From assembly GCA_002400805.1 (NCBI GenBank), contig NVRG01000150.1, forward strand, positions 1-5,064: a stretch of 5,064 nt of DNA, read 5' to 3'. A program made the translations under genes and the position numbers. Origin of the DNA: Gammaproteobacteria bacterium. Lineage in GTDB: Bacteria > Pseudomonadota > Gammaproteobacteria > Nitrosococcales > Methylophagaceae. This document shows positions 1 through 5,064 of this stretch, piece after piece. The first letter of the stretch is position 1. Every line of letters begins with the position of its first letter. A model generated the notes under the pieces. It did no database searches and was not told the origin of the DNA. It worked only from the letters and a program-made list of their open reading frames with translations.

Positions 1-2
1 TT

Positions 3-686
3 GACACCAGTGCCATTGCCAATTGGTGCCACAAGCACCTAGAAAAACTATTAACAAAAGAAGGCGCGACATTACTTCAGCCTGGCTACCGATCCGAACG
101 TGAACGCTTTATCGATCAGACAACGTCAGCGCTTGAAGTGCTCACTAAGCAACTGCAGGTTTCCGATGTTGTCACTGTTAACATGGAAGTACAGCAGGAT
201 GGTAACTTTATCGGGGGTGATCTCAATGGCAGCATTGACCTTCTTGCCACCAATAGCGCAGGCCAAGAAGCAGTTATTGATATCAAGTGGGCGGGATATA
301 AAAGCAGAAAAGACAAATGGGTTAAGCGGGACTACTTACAGCTTGCGATCTATGCCCACCTCCGCCTGCAAGCTAATGGTAGCTATCCAGCATTAGCCTA
401 TTTTTTCGTTAATGATCAGAAGCTTCTCAGCAATGACGAACTCTTTTTCCCAAAATCAGAAGTGGTTAGTCATCAAGACAAACTCACTCTCGGCAACTAC
501 TGGCAAGACATTGAAAAAACCTGGAAGTGGCGACGTCAGCAACTGGACAGCGGCCTTATCGAAGTGACCGTGCGTGGCACTGAAGCAACCGATGCCTCTA
601 ATCCCGATGACGGATTAACTCTTCCAGAGCACAGCGACACATACAACGATTATTCTACATTGACGGGATGGGAGCAGGACGCATGA
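3..686 (+). CDS. PD-(D/E)XK nuclease family protein, RecB/AddB-type C-terminal part (5' end outside window)
   Basis: The frame is open from the left edge (first whole codon at 3), so 227 C-terminal residues of a longer protein are seen; a GTG at 138 is internal. Seen: a RecB-family nuclease core, with GSIDLL (metal-binding Asp, visible residue 79), AVIDIKW (Asp93-x-Lys95) and QLAIY (Gln113, Tyr117), in the usual order and spacing. The early segment WCHKHLEKLL resembles the His helix that opens this fold. Known for the family: such domains cut single-stranded DNA in AddB, RecB and Cas4. The helicase-nuclease gene directly downstream, overlapping by 4 bp, suggests the second subunit of an AddAB/RexAB-like complex that resects double-strand ends. 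Odd: the only visible cysteine is residue 9, so the C-terminal cysteine cluster of AddB/Cas4 iron-sulphur nucleases is absent. The nuclease fold is confident; subunit identity is inferred, since the AddB helicase-like half would lie outside the window. Confidence -1.
   Translation, partial: DTSAIANWCHKHLEKLLTKEGATLLQPGYRSERERFIDQTTSALEVLTKQLQVSDVVTVNMEVQQDGNFIGGDLNGSIDLLATNSAGQEAVIDIKWAGYKSRKDKWVKRDYLQLAIYAHLRLQANGSYPALAYFFVNDQKLLSNDELFFPKSEVVSHQDKLTLGNYWQDIEKTWKWRRQQLDSGLIEVTVRGTEATDASNPDDGLTLPEHSDTYNDYSTLTGWEQDA
670..674 (+). promoter_or_regulatory. Ribosome binding site for the helicase-nuclease gene
   Basis: GGGAG lies 8 bases before the ATG at 683 and inside the end of the upstream gene. 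It favours the 683 start over the in-frame ATG at 668, which has no such site before it. The ATGA overlap (683-686) points to translational coupling of the two proteins. Confidence -1.
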
Positions 687-3600
687 AAACTAACATTGAA
701 TTCATCAGTGCCGGCGCGGGCAGCGGCAAGACCTATAGCCTAACCGAACGAATGGAAGCACTTCTCGCATCCGGCCAAGTACAACCTGCAGGAATTCTCA
801 CCACTACCTTTACAAAAATGGCAGCCAGCGAACTCCAAGAACGCGTTCGCCAAAAGCTGATTGAGTCGGGCAAAACGACAACCGCTAATGCCATGGGACA
901 AGCACAAATTGGCACCGTAAACAGTGTCTGTGGGCAGCTGGTGGAACGTTTTTCTTTTGAAGCAGGCTTACCACCAGAACAAACCGTGATAGACGAGATT
1001 GAGTCTACTCATCTATTCAATCAAGCGCTCGACGATACACTGGAACAAGATACCAACCGCATTCGCCAAATGAACGCTCTCTCTTCACGCCTTCAGATTC
1101 AGGATAGTCGTACGAAAAAAACACTCTGGCGAGCAGAAATAAAAAATATCGTTGATAAAGCCCGTAGCAACAACATTTCTCCCGAAGCATTACGTAACTT
1201 TGCACAAAGCAGCGTCGACTCTTTACTGCACTACTTCCCTGCCGTATCAAAACGTGATCTGACAAGTGAGCTTGTGAACGCTATCAGTTCCGCAATAGAT
1301 AAGTTCGATTCAGAACTTGATAGCACCAAAGGATCAATAAAATACTTTGAACAATTGTCACAATATCGATCACTACTCACCAACAAGTGTATGACCTGGG
1401 GCGACTGGATCAAGCTAAGCAAAGCTAAACCGACTAAAAAAAGCGTAGCACTCGCAGAACCGATACAGGCAATTGCATCCGATTATGCCAAGCACCCTGA
1501 ACTACGCCAGGACATTACCGAATTCACAAACCACATTTTTAACATTGCCGCAGACAGCCTAGGCGTATATCGCGATATTAAAACTAAGCGCAGCCTGGTA
1601 GATTTTGTCGACCAAGAACAAAGATTGCTGGAAATACTCGACAACCCCATCGCCATTGAAGCTATCGGTGAAGAGTTGCAGTTATTAATGGTTGATGAAT
1701 TCCAAGACACCTCTCCCATCCAGCTGGCGATTTTTGCAAAGCTATCTGAGCTAGCCGACACAGCTATTTGGGTCGGGGATATAAAACAATCTATTTATGG
1801 TTTCCGTGGATCAGACCCTGAGCTTATGTTAACGGTTGTTGAACACCTCAAGAATCAAGGGTCTTCGATTAATATCCTTGAAAACTCTTGGCGATCACGG
1901 CCTGAACTGGTCAATTACATAAATAATATTTTTGTTCCCGCTTTCGGCAACAGCCTTACGGCAGAACAAGTTCAGCTGACACCAGCCCGCCCCATCGAGC
2001 TGTCATCGGCCGCCATTGAACATTGGCAGCTCGAAGGCAGCAACAAAACCAAGCAGGCCAGCGCCCTAGCGGCAGCCATCCAAACCCTGGTTACCTCTGA
2101 TGATGAGAAAGTCATCGACAAGCAATCGAAACAAATACGTCCAATAGCGTGTGGCGATATAGCCATCCTATGTCGTAGCAATGCTAATCTACCCGCCATT
2201 GCCGAAGCACTTACGTTGTGTGGGCTTCCTATCAATTATCGCCGCCCAGGGCTGCTTGCAACCCCCGAGGCTTCACTGGCCATGGCTTGCCTGCGCCGAC
2301 TCGCTAGCAATCAAGACACACTCGCCTCTGCCGAAATTCGAGCGTTAACCCAAGGTGAATTACCCGAAACCTGGATAAGTGACCGCATCCAATTTTTACA
2401 AGGTGACACTCGTTCGACTGACTGGGGAGAAACCGAAGTTGATGCCCTGAAGGCACTCGCCAGCGAGCGTGAGCGACTATTATTGTTAACGCCAACCGAA
2501 GCCTTTGAACAAGCGCTACTCGTAACCAATGTTCGTGAAACATTAGTTGGTTGGTGTAAAACACCTCTAGAAGCCGAACTACGGCTCAAAAATATAGACT
2601 CATTACTCAGTCTGTCTCACCAATTTTTGGAACACTGCCTAACACAAAATATCGCCGCCACAGTTCCGGGCTTGATCATCTGGCTACAAAACCTTTCCAG
2701 CTCTGAGGAAGATTGGCTAAGCGAACCCGGTGGCAATGCAATCACGCTGCTCACGCATCACCGATCAAAAGGCCTGGAATGGCCTGTAGTTTTCGCGCTT
2801 GACCTGTACGCTAATGTTAAACCGCGGAACTGGGGGTTGAACGTAGATAGTGATTATTCGAATTTTGACTGGGCCTCACCGTTGTCTGGACGCGCGCTAC
2901 GCTATTGGCCCAGCTTTTTTGGAGCACAGTCCAAGGATATCACCGTCAAAGATCTTGTCGAAGCAGGTCCCGAAGGTCAGCGTGCACTCGAAGCATCAGT
3001 AGAAGAAGGCAAACGGCTTCTGTATGTATCCCTGACTCGCGCCAGGGATAAACTGGTTTTGGTAACCCCTAAAAAAAGCGCCACCACAGCCCCCTTTGGT
3101 CACTGGATTGACTGCGTGAATAACGACGCATTACTGCCTGCAGGTGAATCACTTGAGTTATCGGACGGCACAACACTGACTACGCAATTAAAAATACTGT
3201 CAGAAAGCGAACCGAACTTTGATGTTGTTCAGGAAAATCTTCACTGGCCGCAAGCTAGAGACGAATCATTGATCCGCAACGATACACTTCCTCGATTTGC
3301 CTCGCCGTCAGCAGCACTCCCTATAGAAGGAGCGTGCCTTGGTGAGACACTCGTTACATGTGATCGCATCGGTCTACACGGGGCTCCGGATATGACCTTG
3401 CTCGGCGAGGCCATACACGCCATTATCGCTACAGGTATTATCAATGGCAAACAGGATCTGAAACGCAGCGAGAGAATTCTCAGCGATCACGGTGTCGCTG
3501 AAAAGATTAATTCCGCTGAAGTCGAACAGATGACCAGCAACTTTATCCGCATTATTGAGGAGAAATTCCAGCCACTGAACATGTTTGTCGAATACCCTAT

Positions 3601-3883
3601 GCAATTCATTAACGAACAAGGTCAAGAGGTAAAAGGCTGGATAGATTTACTACTGGAAACCTCTGACGGCTGGGTCATTATCGACCACAAAAGTTCACCC
3701 AAGGCACGCTCTGAATGGAATGACACAGCCCTAGGCCATTCTGGTCAACTGGCGACTTACCGGTGCGCCCTTGAAGCTGCGAGTAAGAAACCTGTCCTTA
3801 GTACTTGGATTCACTTTGCAATTACAGGGGGACTTATTGAGGTGAAATTGCCAGAAACGCCTTCTGAAAAGAATGCGGCTTAA
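683..3883 (+). CDS. UvrD/AddA-type ATP-dependent helicase with C-terminal PD-(D/E)XK nuclease domain
   Basis: A 1066-residue protein, starting at 683 because of the ATGA overlap and the ribosome binding site at 670-674. Seen, in order: Walker A SAGAGSGKT (Lys16); motif Ia TTTFTKMAASEL (about 40-51); motif II VDEFQDTS (Asp338-Glu339); motif III GDIKQSIYGFRG (365-376); motif IV NSWRSR (401-406); motif V THHRSKGLEW (691-700); motif VI LLYVSLTRAR (779-788). A C-terminal nuclease follows: His912 in LGEAIH, Asp988 in GWIDLL, Asp1001-x-Lys1003 in IIDHKS, and Gln1022/Tyr1026 in QLATY. All catalytic positions of both domains are present. Known: AddA and RecB use ATP to unwind DNA from broken ends in the 3'-5' direction and feed a strand to the nuclease, for recombinational repair and destruction of foreign linear DNA. 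It is somewhat shorter than Bacillus AddA (about 1230 residues). The partner is the overlapping nuclease gene upstream. Whether this is the housekeeping repair enzyme or an accessory or defence version cannot be told from the window. Confidence -1.
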   Translation: MKTNIEFISAGAGSGKTYSLTERMEALLASGQVQPAGILTTTFTKMAASELQERVRQKLIESGKTTTANAMGQAQIGTVNSVCGQLVERFSFEAGLPPEQTVIDEIESTHLFNQALDDTLEQDTNRIRQMNALSSRLQIQDSRTKKTLWRAEIKNIVDKARSNNISPEALRNFAQSSVDSLLHYFPAVSKRDLTSELVNAISSAIDKFDSELDSTKGSIKYFEQLSQYRSLLTNKCMTWGDWIKLSKAKPTKKSVALAEPIQAIASDYAKHPELRQDITEFTNHIFNIAADSLGVYRDIKTKRSLVDFVDQEQRLLEILDNPIAIEAIGEELQLLMVDEFQDTSPIQLAIFAKLSELADTAIWVGDIKQSIYGFRGSDPELMLTVVEHLKNQGSSINILENSWRSRPELVNYINNIFVPAFGNSLTAEQVQLTPARPIELSSAAIEHWQLEGSNKTKQASALAAAIQTLVTSDDEKVIDKQSKQIRPIACGDIAILCRSNANLPAIAEALTLCGLPINYRRPGLLATPEASLAMACLRRLASNQDTLASAEIRALTQGELPETWISDRIQFLQGDTRSTDWGETEVDALKALASERERLLLLTPTEAFEQALLVTNVRETLVGWCKTPLEAELRLKNIDSLLSLSHQFLEHCLTQNIAATVPGLIIWLQNLSSSEEDWLSEPGGNAITLLTHHRSKGLEWPVVFALDLYANVKPRNWGLNVDSDYSNFDWASPLSGRALRYWPSFFGAQSKDITVKDLVEAGPEGQRALEASVEEGKRLLYVSLTRARDKLVLVTPKKSATTAPFGHWIDCVNNDALLPAGESLELSDGTTLTTQLKILSESEPNFDVVQENLHWPQARDESLIRNDTLPRFASPSAALPIEGACLGETLVTCDRIGLHGAPDMTLLGEAIHAIIATGIINGKQDLKRSERILSDHGVAEKINSAEVEQMTSNFIRIIEEKFQPLNMFVEYPMQFINEQGQEVKGWIDLLLETSDGWVIIDHKSSPKARSEWNDTALGHSGQLATYRCALEAASKKPVLSTWIHFAITGGLIEVKLPETPSEKNAA

Positions 3884-3890
3884 ATTAGTA

Positions 3891-3940
3891 GGTGATTGAT
3901 CTGCTTTCGCTGTAAATGTAAGCCAAAGCAGGCAATCACC
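3891..3940. terminator. Long imperfect hairpin after the helicase gene, possible terminator between converging genes
   Basis: Seven bases after the helicase stop, GGTGATTG (3891-3898) pairs perfectly with CAATCACC (3933-3940). Inside, CTGCTTT (3901-3907) pairs with AAAGCAG (3925-3931) and GCT (3909-3911) with AGC (3921-3923), leaving a C/C mismatch and a 9-base loop. That is 18 pairs in a 50-base element. No T run follows on the + strand and only TACTAATTT follows on the - strand, so it is not a textbook intrinsic terminator. It could instead stabilise the 3' end of the operon mRNA or be a remnant of a mobile element. The pairing is certain; the function is inferred. Confidence -1.
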
Positions 3941-4056
3941 CGGAATATGATTAAAATGAGCATCTCCTAGATAGCACTCGTTCTCACTCCACCGGAAAGA
4001 CACAGGCCTACAGCCGGCTGACGTAAAAACCGCAGGGAAGTTTTCGACCTAGGTCG
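3941..4056. other. Non-coding stretch with two short perfect palindromes
   Basis: No supportable gene. CAGCCGGCTG (4011-4020) and CGACCTAGGTCG (4045-4056) are perfect palindromes, about 25 bases apart. A - strand reading frame from a GTG at 4003 runs into the helicase gene on the opposite strand and has no ribosome binding site, so it is not called. The palindromes may be protein-binding sites or decayed insertion-sequence end sequence; nothing here decides between these. Confidence -1.
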
Positions 4057-4211
4057 CTAGAGCGTAAACTGTACTGCCGGCGACAAAGAACTCGCCATAC
4101 TGCTCTCCATTTGACTTTCTTGCGCATCGCGACAAGCTCAATACAGGTAAGCGTACTTTGTGCTAAATGGAAGCTTTTGAAGCCTAACATCGACCGAGTG
4201 ATCACTGGATG
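4057..4211 (-). pseudogene. 3' remnant of an IS6-family-like transposase, frameshifted
   Basis: Read leftwards from 4211 the frame gives HPVITRSMLGFKSF and then TLTCIELVAMRKK. This matches, from memory, the C-terminal segment of IS6-family DDE transposases (TRPMLGFKSF, then a GIEL..M.RKGQM-like block). Near 4115 the frame must step back by one: the other frame continues QMESSMASSLSPAVQF and ends at a TAG (4057-4059), much as IS6 transposases end in a short ..QFY.LA tail. Adding one G at AAAG/TCAAATG restores RKKGQM, so a one-base deletion is the simplest explanation. The catalytic DDE region is missing, and the sequence upstream is an unrelated small gene. No IS6 terminal inverted repeat was seen beyond the stop. 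A continuous 76-codon frame starting at 4238 spans this region but is not a real gene. Family assignment rests on recalled motifs. Confidence -1.
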
Positions 4212-4255
4212 CATCGAAACCCTACAGGACAGATTCATCTACCCCAATTCAGCAC

Positions 4256-4432
4256 CTATTCATGATTAGGATCAGGCACAAACGTTGTACCACCGCAGCT
4301 AACCGTATAATTTTCGGTAGCAACTAACCAGCCACCGTGAATCTTTGCTCGACGAATATACTGGGGACCACCATGATTTCAAATTCTTTCCCATGTGAGT
4401 GCCCCTGCATAATATCGTGTAAACAGGCCCAT
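4256..4432 (-). pseudogene. Small conserved-looking protein gene interrupted by in-frame TGA and ending at an early TAG
   Basis: Starts at ATG 4430-4432 with GGAGG (4441-4445) eight bases upstream. The frame gives 17 residues ending TWERI, then TGA (4379-4381), then 40 more codons in the same frame before TAG (4256-4258). The second half reads NHGGPQYIRRAKIHGGWLV, a short variable stretch, then GGTTFVPDPNHE. I recall a group of short bacterial proteins with a GGWLV..(10-15)..FVPDPxHxW pattern, which suggests the TAG replaces the final Trp (TGG) and the TGA replaces a sense codon. If so, the original protein was about 58-65 residues and the gene is decayed. Alternatives are stop-codon readthrough or sequencing error. 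It lies 55 bases after the 54-residue gene on the same strand, so the two may be co-transcribed. Function is unknown; the family memory is not a database result. Confidence -1.
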
Positions 4433-4440
4433 AATTTATT

Positions 4441-4445
4441 CCTCC
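4441..4445 (-). promoter_or_regulatory. Ribosome binding site of the interrupted small gene
   Basis: GGAGG on the - strand, 8 bases before the ATG at 4432. It shows that the first part of the reading frame is, or recently was, translated. Confidence -1.
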
Positions 4446-4487
4446 AAATAATTATGAGTAATTTACTTAATGCGAAACCTGTTAAAA

Positions 4488-4652
4488 CTAGCCTAACAGC
4501 ATTGTTGCTAGTGAAAGAAGATCGTGGAAATCGACACTCTGAACGAACCCAAATATTGATAAAACATGATCAAAAATCTCTATATACCCTACGATAAAAA
4601 CCACGCTTCCCTTCTTCCTAAATACGATAACCTTTTCAATTAACTTCTTCAT
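4488..4652 (-). CDS. Small hydrophobic protein, 54 residues, function unknown
   Basis: The frame is open from an ATG at 4706, but the ATG at 4652 is chosen because GAGGAG (4659-4664) precedes it by 6 bases. The 54-residue product begins MKKLIEKVIVFRKKG, a basic amphipathic N-terminus. A hydrophobic stretch at about residues 16-38 (SVVFIVGYIEIF, then LSIFGFVQSV) could be one membrane segment although it carries Glu and Asp; the tail DLLSLATMLLG is also hydrophobic. This composition fits a small inner-membrane protein, but I do not recognise a family and no cysteine or metal site is present. The interrupted small gene follows on the same strand. Base composition is clearly more AT-rich than the helicase operon, consistent with a different origin. 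That it is translated is fairly likely from the ribosome site; its role is unknown. Confidence -1.
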   Translation of the reverse strand: MKKLIEKVIVFRKKGSVVFIVGYIEIFDHVLSIFGFVQSVDFHDLLSLATMLLG

Positions 4653-4658
4653 AATTTG

Positions 4659-4664
4659 CTCCTC
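4659..4664 (-). promoter_or_regulatory. Strong ribosome binding site of the 54-residue gene
   Basis: GAGGAG on the - strand, 6 bases before the ATG at 4652. It decides the start over the in-frame ATG at 4706, which has no comparable site. No convincing -35/-10 pair was found in the 110 bases upstream. Confidence -1.
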
Positions 4665-4770
4665 TGATTTATTAATACATCGTATAACGGAGCAGAAATC
4701 TACCAAGGGAACCTCGTGTTTTATCTGAGTAATTTATGTTTTTCACACAAACAAATCGTCGAAAAAACCT

Positions 4771-4816
4771 AAAAAAAAGCTTCAAATCAATAGGTACTAA
4801 TTTGGTTAAATTGAAG
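4771..4816 (-). terminator. Weak intrinsic terminator candidate for leftward transcription
   Basis: On the - strand CTTCAA (4811-4816) pairs with TTGAAG (4780-4785), and a run of eight T follows at 4771-4778. The stem is only six pairs, AT-rich, with a 25-base loop, so it is weak. It overlaps the TAA at 4806-4808 of a - strand reading frame, which is where a terminator would be expected. Confidence -1.
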
Positions 4817-4937
4817 AATCTAAGCCCAATATTTTCTCATAATTCTCCCTGATAATAAGGTCATATGAATTTTGTAAAAGACCCAAAGAAAGTCTAAGGA
4901 CTTCATTTAGAGACTGAGAAAGATTCTGATCGCGCCC
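4806..4937 (-). pseudogene. Apparent 3' end of a - strand gene abutting the tandem repeat array
   Basis: Reading leftwards from the repeat boundary, the frame encodes about 43 residues: DQNLSQSLNEVLRLS, then LGLLQNSYDLIIRENYEKIL, then GLDSSI and TAA (4806-4808). It is leucine-rich with an amphipathic helical look, and its codons read like protein. It has no ATG or GTG. The frame stays open into the first two repeat units (to 4964), where TAG closes it. A T-run terminator candidate sits at the stop. The simplest reading is a C-terminal fragment whose upstream part has been displaced by the repeat array. It may instead be chance, as 40 open codons in AT-rich DNA is not rare. No family recognised. 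Confidence -1.
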
Positions 4938-4938
4938 C

Positions 4939-5064
4939 CTACCTGACTTCCCTACCTGACTTCCCTACCTGACTTCCCTACCTGACTTCCCTACCTGACT
5001 TCCCTACCTGACTTCCCTACCTGTGCTACCCTACCTGTGCTACCCTACCTGTGCTACCCTACCT
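4939..5064. repeat. Two-part tandem repeat array: six 13-bp units, then at least three 14-bp units
   Basis: Six perfect head-to-tail copies of CTACCTGACTTCC occupy 4939-5016. Three perfect copies of CTACCTGTGCTACC follow at 5017-5058, with the first six bases of a fourth at 5059-5064, so the array continues past the window. Both units share CTACCTG at the start and CC at the end and differ in the middle (ACTT against TGCTA). Unit lengths of 13 and 14 are not multiples of three. The phase rotates, and TGA (+ strand) or TAG (- strand) recurs in every frame, so this is not a protein repeat. There are no unique spacers, which excludes a CRISPR array. The - strand has alternating GG and GGG runs. 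Its function is unknown: possible roles are a variable-number repeat, protein-binding sites or iteron-like sites. Confidence -1.

Noticed and set aside
138..686. GTG at 138 as the start of the first gene.
   Set aside because: The frame is open to the window edge and the upstream residues contain a helix typical of the nuclease fold, so the true start is outside.
937..944. GCTGGTGG, identical to the E. coli Chi site, inside the helicase gene.
   Set aside because: A single 8-mer that encodes ordinary residues of the helicase. The recognition sequence of this AddAB-like enzyme is unknown, so it has no evidential weight.
4008..4238. Continuous 76-codon - strand frame as an intact gene.
   Set aside because: Its middle matches an IS6-type transposase only up to about 4115, after which the matching sequence is in another frame. 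It has no proper ribosome site and the tail is arginine-rich out-of-frame sequence.
4182..4497. Two copies of GCCTAAC (4182-4188 and 4491-4497) fit the RYYYAAC core of integron attC sites, suggesting a cassette array with small genes.
   Set aside because: No partner GTTRRRY core with pairing arms lies at a suitable distance. One copy is inside the MLGFKSF codons of the transposase remnant and the other in the last codons of the 54-residue gene.
4337..4597. An 86-codon + strand frame.
   Set aside because: It lies antisense to the two - strand small genes that have good ribosome sites, has none itself, and its composition does not look like protein.
4820..4840. A six-residue - strand frame (MRKYWA) after an AGGGAG site, possibly a leader peptide.
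   Set aside because: It sits inside the better, longer leucine-rich frame ending at 4806, and no attenuator structure or regulated gene follows closely enough.
4939..5064. The direct repeats could be a CRISPR array.
   Set aside because: Units are 13-14 bp, directly adjacent and without unique spacers, and no cas gene is present.

Overview
The window looks like a segment of a gammaproteobacterial, probably marine, chromosome or genomic island. This is inferred from the codon use of the large genes, strong Shine-Dalgarno sites and the kinds of genes present; no marker gene fixes the taxon. The left three quarters is a compact two-gene DNA-processing operon on the + strand. The right quarter is AT-rich, lies mostly on the - strand, and holds small, broken or truncated genes, an insertion-sequence remnant and a striking tandem-repeat array that runs off the window end.

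Left part (1-3883). The first gene enters from outside the window and ends at 686. What is visible is a PD-(D/E)XK (RecB/AddB-type) nuclease domain. It overlaps by 4 bp (ATGA) a 1066-residue UvrD-type helicase that has all superfamily 1 motifs and its own C-terminal PD-(D/E)XK nuclease domain. Together they resemble an AddAB/RexAB-type helicase-nuclease: one helicase-nuclease subunit plus one nuclease subunit, acting on double-stranded DNA ends. The visible nuclease lacks the C-terminal cysteines that in true AddB hold an iron-sulphur cluster, so this may be a divergent or accessory version.

Middle (3884-4255). After the helicase stop lies a long imperfect hairpin (3891-3940) between converging transcription units. 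It is followed by a - strand, frameshifted 3' remnant of an IS6-family-like transposase (4057-4211) and two short perfect palindromes.

Right part (4256-5064). On the - strand, reading leftwards, come: an apparent gene 3' end (stop at 4806) abutting the repeat array; a weak terminator with an eight-T run; a 54-codon hydrophobic small gene with an excellent ribosome binding site (4488-4652); and a small ORF with a good ribosome binding site whose conserved-looking sequence is cut by an in-frame TGA and a TAG (4256-4432). The window ends in a two-part tandem array, six 13-bp units followed by at least three 14-bp units (4939-5064). All six reading frames are repeatedly closed through it.

Most worth following up are the two-phase repeat array and the gene end it adjoins, the interrupted small gene, and the divergent AddAB-like pair. 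I see no CRISPR array, tRNA or rRNA.
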